Under the pieces are notes generated by a model. That model ran no database searches and was not told the origin of the DNA. It was given only the letters and a program-made list of their open reading frames with translations. The position numbers and the translations under genes are program-made. DNA of 64,000 nucleotides from RGEC01 sp964626685 (GTDB taxonomy: Bacteria > Bacteroidota > Bacteroidia > NS11-12g > UBA955): contig CAZVJY010000004.1 in the NCBI GenBank assembly GCA_964626685.1, forward strand, positions 1 through 64,000, in the 5' to 3' direction. Shown here piece by piece: positions 16,527 to 25,870 of this stretch (positions are counted from its first letter, which is position 1; the number at the start of each line of letters is the position of its first letter).

Positions 16527-18656
16527 ATGTTCGAAAAACGCATTGCTTCTGCCCTGAATGTTCGAGAATCACAGGTTAAAAACACGCTCCGACTTTTTAG
16601 CGAGGGCAGTACTGTGCCGTTTATTTCCCGTTACCGGAAGGAAGTAACAGGCAATCTGGATGAAGTGCAGATTCAGCGCGTCAAGGATTTGTGGGAAGAG
16701 CTGCAGGAACTGGAAAAACGACGCAGTTTCATTCTCCAGCAGATTCAGGAACAAGGCAAGCTAACACCCGATTTAAAGCAGGCCATCGAATCAGCCACAG
16801 AACTGCAGCAGCTGGAAGATCTGTATCTGCCCTACAAACCCAAAAAGCGCAGCAAGGCCGATGCGGCAAGAGAAAAGGGATTGGATCTGCTGGCTGCCAT
16901 GATTTTTGAACAGAAAAATGACCGTTTTTGGCAGGAAATTGATGCGTTTATTAACGATCAGGTCGCAAATCGGGAGGAAGCCCTGCAGGGTGCCCGCGAC
17001 ATTATCGCAGAGTGGATCAGTGAGAATGTTGCCGTGAGAGGCAATCTGCGCTCGCTTTTTGAGAAAGAAGGCGTCGTGAAATGTAAGGTCACACGGGGTA
17101 AAAAAGAAGATACAGAGGCACAGAAGTTCCGCGATTATTTTGACTATCATGAAAATCTGCTAAAATGCCCTTCACACAGGCTGCTGGCCATGTTCAGGGG
17201 CGAATCACTGGGTTTTTTAAAGATATCTGTCAGTCCGGATGAAGAAAAAGCCATTCAGATCATTCGCCGTCAGGTACTGCGCGGGTATTGTGATGCCACC
17301 GAGCAGGTGAAAATGGCCCTGGAGGATGCCTGGGAGCGATTGCTTCAGCCCCAGCTGCAAAGCGAAATGTTGCAAAAGGTTACTGCGCGCGCAGATGAAG
17401 AAGCCATTGCCGTATTTGCGCTGAATGCGCGTCAGCTGCTGCTGGCACCACCCTTGGGAGAAAAGCGCATGCTGGCCATAGATCCGGGTTTCAGAACGGG
17501 CTGTAAAATGGTGGCGCTGGATGAAAAAGGAAATTTTCTGGATCACACTGCCATTTATCCGCACGAACCGCAGAAGGAGATTTCAGGTGCAGGGAAAGTA
17601 CTGCAGGAGTGGGTTCTAAAATACAACCCTGAAGCGATAGCGGTGGGTAACGGAACGGCCGGGCGCGAAACAGAAGCATTTGTTAAAGCCTGTTTGGGAA
17701 ATCAAATTCCAGTGTATATGGTAAATGAGGCCGGAGCCAGCATATACAGTGCCGGAGAAGTGGCCAGGGAAGAATTTCCCAAACTGGATGTAACCGTGCG
17801 CGGTGCTATTTCTATTGGCCGCCGGTTGATGGACCCGATGGCCGAACTCGTGAAAATTGATCCCGGCAATATTGGTGTGGGTCAGTATCAGCATGATGTA
17901 AACAAAACACTGCTAAAAAAACGCCTTGATGCCGTGGTAGAAAGTGCGGTAAATACAGTTGGAGTTAACCTGAATACTGCCAGCAAGCATTTGTTGTCGT
18001 ATGTGAGCGGACTGGGTCCTGTTTTGGCAGAGAATATTCTTGAACACCGGAAAAAGCTGGGCGGATTTAAAAGCCGCGAACAACTCAAAGAGGTTCCCCG
18101 TTTGGGCGCCAAGGCATTCGAACAATGTGCAGGGTTTCTTCGCATACGCGGTGCTGCCAATGCCCTTGATAACAGTGCCGTTCACCCCGAAAGGTATGAA
18201 CTTGTAAGTAAAATGGCTGCTGACTCCGGCCATTCTGTGGCAACATTGTTGTCGGATTCGGAAAAAGTGAAAACCCTGAAACCGGAAAATTATGTGAACG
18301 AACTGCAGGGTATCGGACTTCCCACACTCAATGATATTATAAAGGAATTACAGAAGCCGGGTCTGGATCCCCGCGGAGCATTTCAGGCAGTCGGTTTCAG
18401 CGATCAGGTCCGCAGCATTTCCGATCTCGAGCCGGGCCTGGAACTGAATGGTATAGTAACGAATATTACCGATTTTGGCGCATTTGTGGATATCGGTGTG
18501 AAGCAGGACGGGCTGGTTCACGTAAGTCAGCTTAGCAATCGCTTTGTAAAACACCCCACAGAAGTGGTTTCACTGGGACAGCATGTGAAAGTTAGGGTAA
18601 TGGAAGTGGATGCACAGCGCAAGCGTATCAGCCTGACCATGAAGTTTACGGGCTGA
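16527..18656 (+). CDS. tex: Tex-family S1 RNA-binding transcription accessory protein
   Basis: A 709-residue cytoplasmic nucleic-acid-binding protein related to the core of eukaryotic Spt6, thought to act in transcription elongation or RNA processing. The order is: N-terminal helical domain (VPFISRYRKEVTGNLDEVQI near residue 30), YqgF/RNase H-like domain (LAIDPGFRTGCKMVALDE near 315 and IAVGNGTAGRETEAF near 370), helix-hairpin-helix repeats (YVSGLGPVLAENILEHRKKL near 492), and a C-terminal S1 domain (GIVTNITDFGAFVDIG near 640, then LVHVSQLS). Length is in the usual 700-780 range. It appears as its own transcription unit and is followed by hutU after 74 bases. Confidence 0.95.
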   Translation: MFEKRIASALNVRESQVKNTLRLFSEGSTVPFISRYRKEVTGNLDEVQIQRVKDLWEELQELEKRRSFILQQIQEQGKLTPDLKQAIESATELQQLEDLYLPYKPKKRSKADAAREKGLDLLAAMIFEQKNDRFWQEIDAFINDQVANREEALQGARDIIAEWISENVAVRGNLRSLFEKEGVVKCKVTRGKKEDTEAQKFRDYFDYHENLLKCPSHRLLAMFRGESLGFLKISVSPDEEKAIQIIRRQVLRGYCDATEQVKMALEDAWERLLQPQLQSEMLQKVTARADEEAIAVFALNARQLLLAPPLGEKRMLAIDPGFRTGCKMVALDEKGNFLDHTAIYPHEPQKEISGAGKVLQEWVLKYNPEAIAVGNGTAGRETEAFVKACLGNQIPVYMVNEAGASIYSAGEVAREEFPKLDVTVRGAISIGRRLMDPMAELVKIDPGNIGVGQYQHDVNKTLLKKRLDAVVESAVNTVGVNLNTASKHLLSYVSGLGPVLAENILEHRKKLGGFKSREQLKEVPRLGAKAFEQCAGFLRIRGAANALDNSAVHPERYELVSKMAADSGHSVATLLSDSEKVKTLKPENYVNELQGIGLPTLNDIIKELQKPGLDPRGAFQAVGFSDQVRSISDLEPGLELNGIVTNITDFGAFVDIGVKQDGLVHVSQLSNRFVKHPTEVVSLGQHVKVRVMEVDAQRKRISLTMKFTG

Positions 18657-18718
18657 TTGTGCAGGGAAATCGCTTTGTAAATACAACAAATAGCGGCCTT
18701 AAACCGCCAACTTATGTG

Positions 18719-18726
18719 TAATTTTG
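18719..18726 (+). promoter_or_regulatory. -7 element TAATTTTG, 4 bases before the hutU ATG
   Basis: TAATTTTG is followed by CAGC and then the ATG at 18731. No clear -33 TTG is seen at the usual distance. Confidence 0.5.
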
Positions 18727-18730
18727 CAGC

Positions 18731-20401
18731 ATGACTCAACCCGCATCAGGTCCACGTATCGTAACTGCCCCAACAGGCACCACACTCAACTGTAAAGGAT
18801 GGATTCAGGAGGCTGCTTATCGCATGATTCAGAACAACCTGGATCCGGATGTGGCCGAAAAGCCTGAAGATTTGATTGTGTATGGCGGTCTTGGAAAAGC
18901 GGCCCGAAACTGGAAGGCGTTTGATGACATTCTTAAATCCCTTAGGGAACTCAATGACAATGAAACGCTGATTGTGCAGAGTGGAAAGCCTGTGGCAATT
19001 CTTCCGACCCACAAAGACGCTCCGCGGGTGCTGATCAGCAACAGCCAGCTGGTGCCAAACTGGGCCAACTGGGATCATTTTCGTGAGCTGGAAGCCAAAG
19101 GTCTTATCATGTATGGTCAGATGACCGCAGGAAGCTGGATTTATATTGGCTCCCAGGGTATTGTGCAGGGAACCTATGAAACCTACGCAGAATGTGCCCG
19201 ACAGCATTTTGGCGGAACCTTGAAAGGAACCCTGAATGTTACCGCCGGTTTGGGGGGAATGGGCGGAGCCCAGCCCCTGGCCATCACCATGAATGAAGGG
19301 GTGGCGCTGGTAGCTGAAGTGGAGGAGTGGCGCATCAGAAAACGCCTGGAAACCCGCTACCTGGATGTGATGAGCCGGGATGTAGATGAAGCGATTGATA
19401 TGGCACTAACAGCCAAGGAAAAAGGTGCCGCTGTGAGCATTGGTGTGTTTTGCAACGCGGTGGAGTTGCTGGAAAGGCTGATTGCAAGAAATATTACCCC
19501 CGAAACCCTTACCGACCAGACCAGTGCCCACGATCCACTGATAGGCTATTACCCCGAAGGCATGGATGTGGAAGCCGCCGATAAACTGCGTCGCCTGGAT
19601 CCCGAAAAATATACCGCGCTCAGCTACGACACCATGGTGCACCATGTGAAATTGATGCTGGAGTTGCAACAGCGTGGCAGCATTACCTTCGATTACGGCA
19701 ACAACCTGCGTGGTCGTGCATTTGAAAAAGGTTTAAAGAATGCTTTTGATTTTCCTGGATTTGTACCTGCCTTCATCCGCCCGCTGTTTTGCGAGGGTAA
19801 AGGTCCGTTCCGCTGGGTAGCGCTTAGCGGCGATCCTGAAGATATTTATGTAACCGATCAGGCTATTCTGGAGCTTTTCCCGGAAAACCACAGCCTGAAA
19901 CGCTGGATGACCATGGCTCGCGAGAAAATCGCCTTTCAGGGTCTGCCCGCACGCATTTGCTGGCTTGGGCAGGGTGAAAGAGAAAAGGCCGGACTGAAAT
20001 TCAACGAGCTGGTGAGAACCGGCAAGGTAAAAGCGCCTATCGTAATCGGCCGCGACCATTTGGATACCGGATCGGTAGCTTCACCCAACCGCGAAACAGA
20101 AGCCATGCTGGATGGCAGTGATGCCATTGCCGACTGGCCGATCTTGAATGCTTTGGTCAATACCGGAGGCGGTGCCAGCTGGGTAAGTCTACACCACGGT
20201 GGTGGTGTGGGTATGGGCTATAGCATTCACTCAGGTATGGTAATCGTGGCAGATGGGACCGATGACGCCGAAGCCCGTCTGAAACGGGTGCTGCACAATG
20301 ATCCCGGAATGGGTGTTATCCGCCATGCAGATGCCGGTTATGAAATTGCCCGTGAAACTTCCCGTAAAAACGGCCTCGATCTGGCAAGCCGTATAGGCTG
20401 A
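18731..20401 (+). CDS. hutU: Urocanate hydratase (urocanase)
   Basis: Second enzyme of histidine degradation; converts urocanate to 4-imidazolone-5-propionate in the cytoplasm using tightly bound NAD+ as electrophile. The protein is 556 residues, the usual length. Diagnostic parts are the N-terminal substrate loop PTGTTLNCKGWIQEAAYRM, GQMTAGSWIYIGSQGIVQGT near residue 133, the NAD loop TAGLGGMGGAQPLAITM near 172, and GDAxx-type C-terminal segments such as ASWVSLHHGGGVGMGYSIHS near 478. No hutH, hutI or hutG lies in the window, so the rest of the pathway must be elsewhere. It probably has its own promoter. Confidence 0.97.
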   Translation: MTQPASGPRIVTAPTGTTLNCKGWIQEAAYRMIQNNLDPDVAEKPEDLIVYGGLGKAARNWKAFDDILKSLRELNDNETLIVQSGKPVAILPTHKDAPRVLISNSQLVPNWANWDHFRELEAKGLIMYGQMTAGSWIYIGSQGIVQGTYETYAECARQHFGGTLKGTLNVTAGLGGMGGAQPLAITMNEGVALVAEVEEWRIRKRLETRYLDVMSRDVDEAIDMALTAKEKGAAVSIGVFCNAVELLERLIARNITPETLTDQTSAHDPLIGYYPEGMDVEAADKLRRLDPEKYTALSYDTMVHHVKLMLELQQRGSITFDYGNNLRGRAFEKGLKNAFDFPGFVPAFIRPLFCEGKGPFRWVALSGDPEDIYVTDQAILELFPENHSLKRWMTMAREKIAFQGLPARICWLGQGEREKAGLKFNELVRTGKVKAPIVIGRDHLDTGSVASPNRETEAMLDGSDAIADWPILNALVNTGGGASWVSLHHGGGVGMGYSIHSGMVIVADGTDDAEARLKRVLHNDPGMGVIRHADAGYEIARETSRKNGLDLASRIG

Positions 20402-20467
20402 TTTGAATTGCCCGAAGGACTGATTAAACGCCTCTGTTACTGATCGGGAAGAATTTAACTTCACGTT

Positions 20468-21181
20468 GTGAAGCAAACCCGATTTTTTATTTTGACAGCG
20501 CTGACTGTGTTGTATTCAGGATTGTTCTGGCAATCGTCATGCAAAAAGAAAAACAACAACGGCACCCCCGAGGATGTCTGGAATATAGAGACTCAGGGTA
20601 TTCCTAAGTTTGCAGATCATTACCTTGAGCTGAATAAAATCAGCAAGATTTCGAGATTCCGCTCATCAGCCGGGCATGACTACAGCGACTTTACGGAGCA
20701 ATGCCGCAGCATGAAACACTATTTCTACCCTAAAGATACGATAAACTGGACAAAAATCCAAATATCTTCACCGATTTCGGGTACCGTAACCCGTTTTGAG
20801 CAGGAATGGGCCGGATTTAAAATAGAAATACAATCAGATCAATATCCGGCTTTCAGGATGATGCTATTTCATGTGGCAACACTGCGCGAATTTTTCATCG
20901 GCGATAAACTTACCCAAGGTCAGTTTCTTGGCTATCATGTTGGTTTTGAAACCTGGTCTGATATTTCGGTTTTTGTAAATGATCCAACCCGCCAGGGACG
21001 ACTCGTTTCATACATAGAAACCTTAACAGATAACGCTTTTAGCGATTATTTGCTGCGGGGCGTATCTGCCAGAAACGACTTTATTATTTCGAAAACACTG
21101 CGCGATTCCAATCCGCTGCAATGCAATGGGGATGCTTTTTTGCCGGGTGATCCGCTACCGGTGTGGGTGCAACTGCAATAA
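20468..21181 (+). CDS. Lipoprotein with a degenerate M23/LytM-like segment
   Basis: A 237-residue envelope protein starting with GTG, with a hydrophobic signal and a probable lipid-attachment Cys in QSSCKKK (residue 25), followed by a Lys/Asn-rich linker. The part from about residue 55 resembles the LytM fold: SSAGHDYSDF could correspond to the metal-binding HxxxD region, SPISGTVTRFEQEWAGFKIE to the typical turn before the beta-sheet, and MMLFHVATL to the region that in active enzymes carries HxH. The second HxH is not intact, so zinc peptidase activity is unlikely. This fold assignment is my inference. The gene ends 5 bases before the P-type ATPase start. Confidence 0.6.
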   Translation: MKQTRFFILTALTVLYSGLFWQSSCKKKNNNGTPEDVWNIETQGIPKFADHYLELNKISKISRFRSSAGHDYSDFTEQCRSMKHYFYPKDTINWTKIQISSPISGTVTRFEQEWAGFKIEIQSDQYPAFRMMLFHVATLREFFIGDKLTQGQFLGYHVGFETWSDISVFVNDPTRQGRLVSYIETLTDNAFSDYLLRGVSARNDFIISKTLRDSNPLQCNGDAFLPGDPLPVWVQLQ

Positions 21182-21186
21182 GGATC

Positions 21187-23664
21187 ATGCGGGAAGGTCT
21201 CAGCAGGCAGGAAGCGGCCAGCCGATTATTGAAATACGGGTATAACGAGTGGAATGTTCCGCGAAGACCCGGTATTTGGCAAACCCTCAAAGATGTTATG
21301 GGAGAGCCTATGTTTTTGTTATTGCTGGCTTGCGGCATTTTGTATGTGATGATTGGTGATTACCGGGAAGGCGCCATACTTCTTGCCGCTTTCAGCGTAA
21401 TCATGGGTATCACTTTTTTGCAAACACTGAAAACACGAAGAACACTGGATGCGCTAAAGGCATTATCTGCCCCAAGGGTATTGGTTCGCAGGGAAGGCAA
21501 TACCTACCGCATACCCTCAAGGGAACTGGTTCCCGGAGATATAATGCTGCTGACAGAAGGCGACAGGATTTCAGCGGATGCAATGCTCATATCCGCCGTG
21601 CAGTTGGTGCTGGATGAGTCTGTGCTTACAGGAGAATCTGTTCCTGTGCATAAATCCATTCAGCCGGGTGAAAATCAAGTGTATGCCGGTACTATGGTGG
21701 TGAAAGGGACGGCCGAGGCAGAGGTACAGCAAACGGCAGGGCAGTCTGCAATGGGAAGCATTGCCCTTTCGCTCGAGAGTATCAGGGCATCGGCAACACC
21801 CCTACATAGGGAATTGAAAACCCTCACGGGCAAACTGGCCATTGCGGGTGTGTTTATCAGTGTAGCTGTGATTATTATCTTTTTTGTTACCCGCAAAGAT
21901 TTGGTGCAGGCTGTGCTTACGGGGCTTTCTTCAGCCATGGCTATCATGCCCGAGGAGTTTCCGGTGGTGCTTACGGTTTTTATGGCTCTGGGTGCATGGC
22001 GGCTTTCTTCCAAGCAGGTACTAACACGCAGCCCTTCTGCAATCGAGACGCTGGGTTCTGCCACGGTACTGTGCACCGATAAAACAGGAACCCTAACACA
22101 AAACAGAATGACCCTTGCACAATTATCGGATGGGATAACCGTATATCCGTTGTCACAGTATCTACTGCCTGAACATGGGATGAAATTGTTGCGTACAGCT
22201 GCACTGGCTTCCTGTGATCATACCCCAGATCCTATAGACAATGCTGTTTTGCGCGAATGGGAATCAAGGCAAAGCGGTCAAATTACTACCGAAGATCCGG
22301 TATGGGAAATGCCGCTGGATACCGAAAAAATGCTGATGGCCATGGCTTATGCCGGCCCACAGCCTGATACCATTGAAATTTTCTGCAAGGGTGCTCCGGA
22401 GGCGATTTTTAATCTTTGTCATCCGGATAACGAATCTGTACTTCACCTGCACTTGCAGCAGCAGGCGCGTGAGGGTTTTCGGTTACTGGGCATGGCACAT
22501 GCTAAAATTTCGGGAAGGTCATTGCCGGTAAACATGACCGATTTTAACTTTTCTTTTGTTGGTTTTGCCGCATTTTATGATCCCGTAAGACCCGAGGTGC
22601 CCGATGCGATGAAAGCGTGTGTAATGGCTGGAATAAGGCCTGTAATGATTACCGGAGACTACCCTGTAACAGCAGCCAGTATTGCCGTGAAAGCAGGTAT
22701 GCCGGAAGGTGAAATTATTACAGGTGAGGAGTTGCAAACCATTTCTGAAAGCGCCTTGCAAAATCGGATTAAACGGGCAGTGATTTTTGCACGGGTTACG
22801 CCGACGCAGAAACTCACTATCGTCAATGCACTGAAACAATCGGGTGAGGTGGTCGCCATGACAGGCGATGGGGTAAATGACGCTCCCGCACTGAAAGCGG
22901 CCGACATTGGCATCGCCATGGGAAACCGCGGTACGGATGTGGCGCGGGAGGCAGCATCCCTTGTATTGCTGGATGATCATTTTGCATCCATTGTGGCAGG
23001 AATCCGCATGGGCCGCAGGATTTTTGATAACCTGCAAAAAGCAATGGCTTTCATTTTTGCGGTTCACATTCCCATTATTGGTTTAACACTCTTACCTGCG
23101 TTTTTTTCGGCTCTGCCTATTTTGCTCATGCCTATCCATATTGTTTTCCTTGAATTGATAATTGATCCGGTTTGTGCCATTGCATTTGAGTCGGAAAAGG
23201 AAGAACCCGAAATCATGAACAGGCCGCCTAAAAGACTTACCCGGCGGTTCTTTGGTGGTAGGGAAATAGGGTATGCCGTTTTAAAAGGGTCTGTACTGCT
23301 GGGGATGGTTGTTTTTGCCTATTTGTATAGTCAGGCCGAAGGCCATGCAGCGGGTGAAGTAAGGGTGCTGGCTTTTACCACACTGATATTGGGTATGAAT
23401 ATCATGATTGTATCCGGACTCTCAAATTCCAGGTTTTTTTTTACAGAACTGTTTTCCCTGGGTTTGGCACCTGCATTGATACTTTCCGCATCTTTACTCG
23501 TGTTTGCGGCTATTGTGTGGTTTCCATACCTGCAGTCATTTTTTGGATTTCAGTTGCCTGCCGGTCGTCATTTTACTTTTATTCCCTTTATTTTACTCAT
23601 TTACCTGGGATTGATTGAGAGCTTTAAAATCATCCGCAGGTACAGGGGTAATCCTTATGTTTAA
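21187..23664 (+). CDS. P-type cation-transporting ATPase (P2-like)
   Basis: A polytopic inner-membrane ATPase of about 825 residues. The order is: short N-terminal cation-ATPase domain (LSRQEAASRLLKYGYNEW), actuator domain with LDESVLTGESVPVH near 140, phosphorylation site LCTDKTGTLTQNRMT near 296 (Asp is phosphorylated), nucleotide-binding domain with FCKGAPEAIFN, and hinge TGDGVNDAPALKAADIGIAM near 560, followed by four to six membrane segments. In membrane helix 4 the ion-site motif reads PEEFP instead of the PEGLP of calcium pumps, and in helix 6 IIDPVCAIAFESE, so calcium specificity is uncertain. The ATG at 21187 is preceded by AAGGATC; an upstream GTG at 21163 would overlap the previous gene. 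Confidence 0.87.
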   Translation: MREGLSRQEAASRLLKYGYNEWNVPRRPGIWQTLKDVMGEPMFLLLLACGILYVMIGDYREGAILLAAFSVIMGITFLQTLKTRRTLDALKALSAPRVLVRREGNTYRIPSRELVPGDIMLLTEGDRISADAMLISAVQLVLDESVLTGESVPVHKSIQPGENQVYAGTMVVKGTAEAEVQQTAGQSAMGSIALSLESIRASATPLHRELKTLTGKLAIAGVFISVAVIIIFFVTRKDLVQAVLTGLSSAMAIMPEEFPVVLTVFMALGAWRLSSKQVLTRSPSAIETLGSATVLCTDKTGTLTQNRMTLAQLSDGITVYPLSQYLLPEHGMKLLRTAALASCDHTPDPIDNAVLREWESRQSGQITTEDPVWEMPLDTEKMLMAMAYAGPQPDTIEIFCKGAPEAIFNLCHPDNESVLHLHLQQQAREGFRLLGMAHAKISGRSLPVNMTDFNFSFVGFAAFYDPVRPEVPDAMKACVMAGIRPVMITGDYPVTAASIAVKAGMPEGEIITGEELQTISESALQNRIKRAVIFARVTPTQKLTIVNALKQSGEVVAMTGDGVNDAPALKAADIGIAMGNRGTDVAREAASLVLLDDHFASIVAGIRMGRRIFDNLQKAMAFIFAVHIPIIGLTLLPAFFSALPILLMPIHIVFLELIIDPVCAIAFESEKEEPEIMNRPPKRLTRRFFGGREIGYAVLKGSVLLGMVVFAYLYSQAEGHAAGEVRVLAFTTLILGMNIMIVSGLSNSRFFFTELFSLGLAPALILSASLLVFAAIVWFPYLQSFFGFQLPAGRHFTFIPFILLIYLGLIESFKIIRRYRGNPYV

Positions 23665-24338
23665 AAGAGTTTAGCCGGCCAGATATCATCCCACTGAAGG
23701 GTTCGGTGTGTGCCTTTGAAGTATTGTTTTCTTTGTGTCGCAAACCAGTTCCATTGAATGCCGGCGCTCATACCGTTGATTGCGGATATCCGGTTTCCTG
23801 TATTGAAAACCATTTCGGCAAAAATGCTTACCCTACGTTTGTCATTTTCGGTAAAACGGATTATCTGAACAGGTGCCAAAATCTGGCTTTTCGGGAAATA
23901 ACGCACGGTTTGTCCGCCAGTTAGTTGCCAATCGCTGCTTTCATATATTTTCCTGCGATATACCAGTCCGCCGCCCAATTCAATACCGGTTTGCTTACGC
24001 GAGGTAAAGAGGCGGAAATTTAATGACATGCCGGCCCGCAGGTATTGTGCCCGCGCTGTTTGCAGTGTTTTTCCGGCATTGTTGCTTTCCACGCGTGTCA
24101 TGGTGTATTCCCAACCTGCATGGGTTTGCGCGCTGATGAAAGGAGATAAAACCGGAATTCTGCCATCAATCCGCAATCCGAGGATAGGCGCTGCACCCGA
24201 TGTGCCGGGGAGTTTTAACAGGGATCCGATATTTATACCAATACCCCCGGATAGTGGCTCATTCTGAGAAAATAGCTTCGTGAATGGGATCAACGTAAAA
24301 CAAATGGCTAACCTCAGAATCTTCGTGTTGAAAGCCAC
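23661..24338 (-). CDS. Hypothetical secreted protein, outer-membrane beta-barrel-like
   Basis: A 225-residue protein with a signal peptide (LAICFTLIPFTKLFSQ, cleavage near FSQ-NE). The mature part alternates hydrophobic and polar residues in strands separated by Gly-rich turns (SGGIGINIGSLL, GIELGGGLVYRRK, SIFAEMVFNTGNR, GMSAGIQWNWF), as in eight-stranded outer-membrane barrels of Bacteroidota (outer-membrane protein beta-barrel-like families). It does not end in a typical aromatic strand; the terminus is IWPAKLF. No function can be assigned. It is convergent to the P-type ATPase gene and shares stop-codon bases with it (TTAA). Confidence 0.65.
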   Translation of the reverse strand: MAFNTKILRLAICFTLIPFTKLFSQNEPLSGGIGINIGSLLKLPGTSGAAPILGLRIDGRIPVLSPFISAQTHAGWEYTMTRVESNNAGKTLQTARAQYLRAGMSLNFRLFTSRKQTGIELGGGLVYRRKIYESSDWQLTGGQTVRYFPKSQILAPVQIIRFTENDKRRVSIFAEMVFNTGNRISAINGMSAGIQWNWFATQRKQYFKGTHRTLQWDDIWPAKLF

Positions 24339-24407
24339 GTTTTAACGGTGTGATGGATGAAAGTGAGACCGGTTCAACAATGGAAACAGGCAATCTGCCC
24401 GTTTCGC

Positions 24408-24719
24408 TTAGTTGCCTTTCTTAGCTTTAATATCCGGCAATTCTTCGGTTTCAGTTTGCTCGGTAGCAGCCTTTTTATTCGGGTCCTGTCTACTGCTTCT
24501 TTTGGTGTTAAATCCTGCAGCTACCAAAGAAATCACGAGGATTAGAGCGGCACCGCCCCAGGTGATTTTCTCAACGATATCGGTGGTTTTTTCCACGCCG
24601 AAAATCTGGTTTCCCTGGCTGAAGTTAGATGCCAGCCCACCGCCTTTGGGGTTTTGTACCAGGATAACTAACATTAACAGTATGGCAACAATGATTCCGA
24701 GAATAAGAATGATGGTCAT
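24408..24719 (-). CDS. secG: Preprotein translocase subunit SecG
   Basis: A 103-residue inner-membrane protein of the Sec translocon that stimulates SecA-driven export. It shows the two SecG membrane helices, residues about 2-21 (IILILGIIVAILLMLVILVQ) and 53-70, separated by the conserved cytosolic loop NPKGGGLASNFSQGNQIFG. The C-terminal tail is charged and variable (Lys/Glu-rich), as in other Bacteroidota. It is the last gene of an envelope operon and its start overlaps the preceding TPR gene by 4 bases. Confidence 0.95.
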   Translation of the reverse strand: MTIILILGIIVAILLMLVILVQNPKGGGLASNFSQGNQIFGVEKTTDIVEKITWGGAALILVISLVAAGFNTKRSSRQDPNKKAATEQTETEELPDIKAKKGN

Positions 24720-25870
24720 GGGTTATTTTCTTGTTTTATTTTTTGGATAAGGTCTGCAAAGTACGTGTTTTTTTCGGGAAATTTCAACATCAATCGCTCA
24801 TAAATGAGAATGGCCCCCACCACGTTTCCCTGCTGCAGATATACTTTTGCAAGGGTTTCTGTTGCGAGGTTTCCCGGTAGATTTTCACTTTTCTTGGCAG
24901 CGGTTTCCGGTGTAAAAAATTCTTTTTTGGGTCTGATGACACCCGGATCGGCCTGGATAAACTTGTCGATGATCGATTGCTGTTGCAGTCTCTGGTTTTC
25001 TGCTTCCTCTAAGTCTTCTTCAGCTGTGGGAGATTCCTCCTCACCCATGGAAACAGGGTTGCTTAGCCAGCTGTAGAAATCGGTGGGAGTGCCATTGCTT
25101 TCGGGTTCAATACTCGGATAATATTGTTCAATCTGGTAGCCGGCAAATACGCCAATCAAAGGTGTTTTATCTTCGGCTATGGCCGTATGGCTGACAGATT
25201 CTTCTGCTTCCGGCTGCTCAGTGAAAGGCTGAATCAGGCCGCCGGCATCCGATGTTTCAATGGGGCCAAAGTCTATCGCAGGGGTTTTGTTTTCATCCGG
25301 TGCGGCCGTAGCAAAGCCCAGAATAGATGCTTCATTTCCTGCTTCGAAAGTTTCTATTTCTTCAAAAACCGATTCCTCCGGATCTTCCGGTGTAAACAAT
25401 GAAGAAACGCTAAACGCTTCAGGTTCATCTCTGGCAATGTCTTCTATTGCGATCTCTGCCGTCATTATAACTTCTTCTGCAACCCAATCCGGTTCTTTTA
25501 TGGTTTCGGTTTCGCTTCCCGCTGTTTCAGGAGTATTTTCCTCTGGAGTTTCTTCCGAAATGACATCGGTGGGGGTTGAGCCAGAAAGCAGTTCTTTCTC
25601 ATGCACCGTTGTTTCTTCAGCCTTAAGTTTTTCTTCCGGTTTGTTGAGAACAAAGTCAGATAGCCATACCCTGTCTGTAACCCGCAGTGCAGCATTTTGT
25701 ATCGCTTCTTCGGCCCTGTAGTCGCCTGTTTGGTGGTAATACCTGGCCAAAAGGATGAATGGTGTGGGAAAGGCCGGAAATTTGCGACATAACTCTTCCA
25801 GTTCCAGGGCATCCTGTCCTGTAATTCTTTCCGGCTGCTGAACGATATGGGATAGGTGTTCGCTGTTCAC
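24716..25870 (-). CDS. TPR-like protein with long acidic linker
   Basis: A 384-residue protein, probably cytoplasmic, without signal peptide. The N-terminus (residues 1-90) is helical and TPR-like (ELEELCRKFPAFPTPFILLA and ARYYHQTGDYRAEEAI). A long Glu/Thr/Pro-rich low-complexity region follows (about 95-290), and the C-terminus has another helical repeat (ATETLAKVYLQQGNVVGAIL, IYERLMLKFPEKN). Proteins of this shape are often found beside lptE and secG in Bacteroidota, but I know of no experimental function. It overlaps lptE upstream and secG downstream by 4 bases each, so translation is probably coupled and the protein may serve envelope biogenesis. Confidence 0.8.
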   Translation of the reverse strand: MNSEHLSHIVQQPERITGQDALELEELCRKFPAFPTPFILLARYYHQTGDYRAEEAIQNAALRVTDRVWLSDFVLNKPEEKLKAEETTVHEKELLSGSTPTDVISEETPEENTPETAGSETETIKEPDWVAEEVIMTAEIAIEDIARDEPEAFSVSSLFTPEDPEESVFEEIETFEAGNEASILGFATAAPDENKTPAIDFGPIETSDAGGLIQPFTEQPEAEESVSHTAIAEDKTPLIGVFAGYQIEQYYPSIEPESNGTPTDFYSWLSNPVSMGEEESPTAEEDLEEAENQRLQQQSIIDKFIQADPGVIRPKKEFFTPETAAKKSENLPGNLATETLAKVYLQQGNVVGAILIYERLMLKFPEKNTYFADLIQKIKQENNP

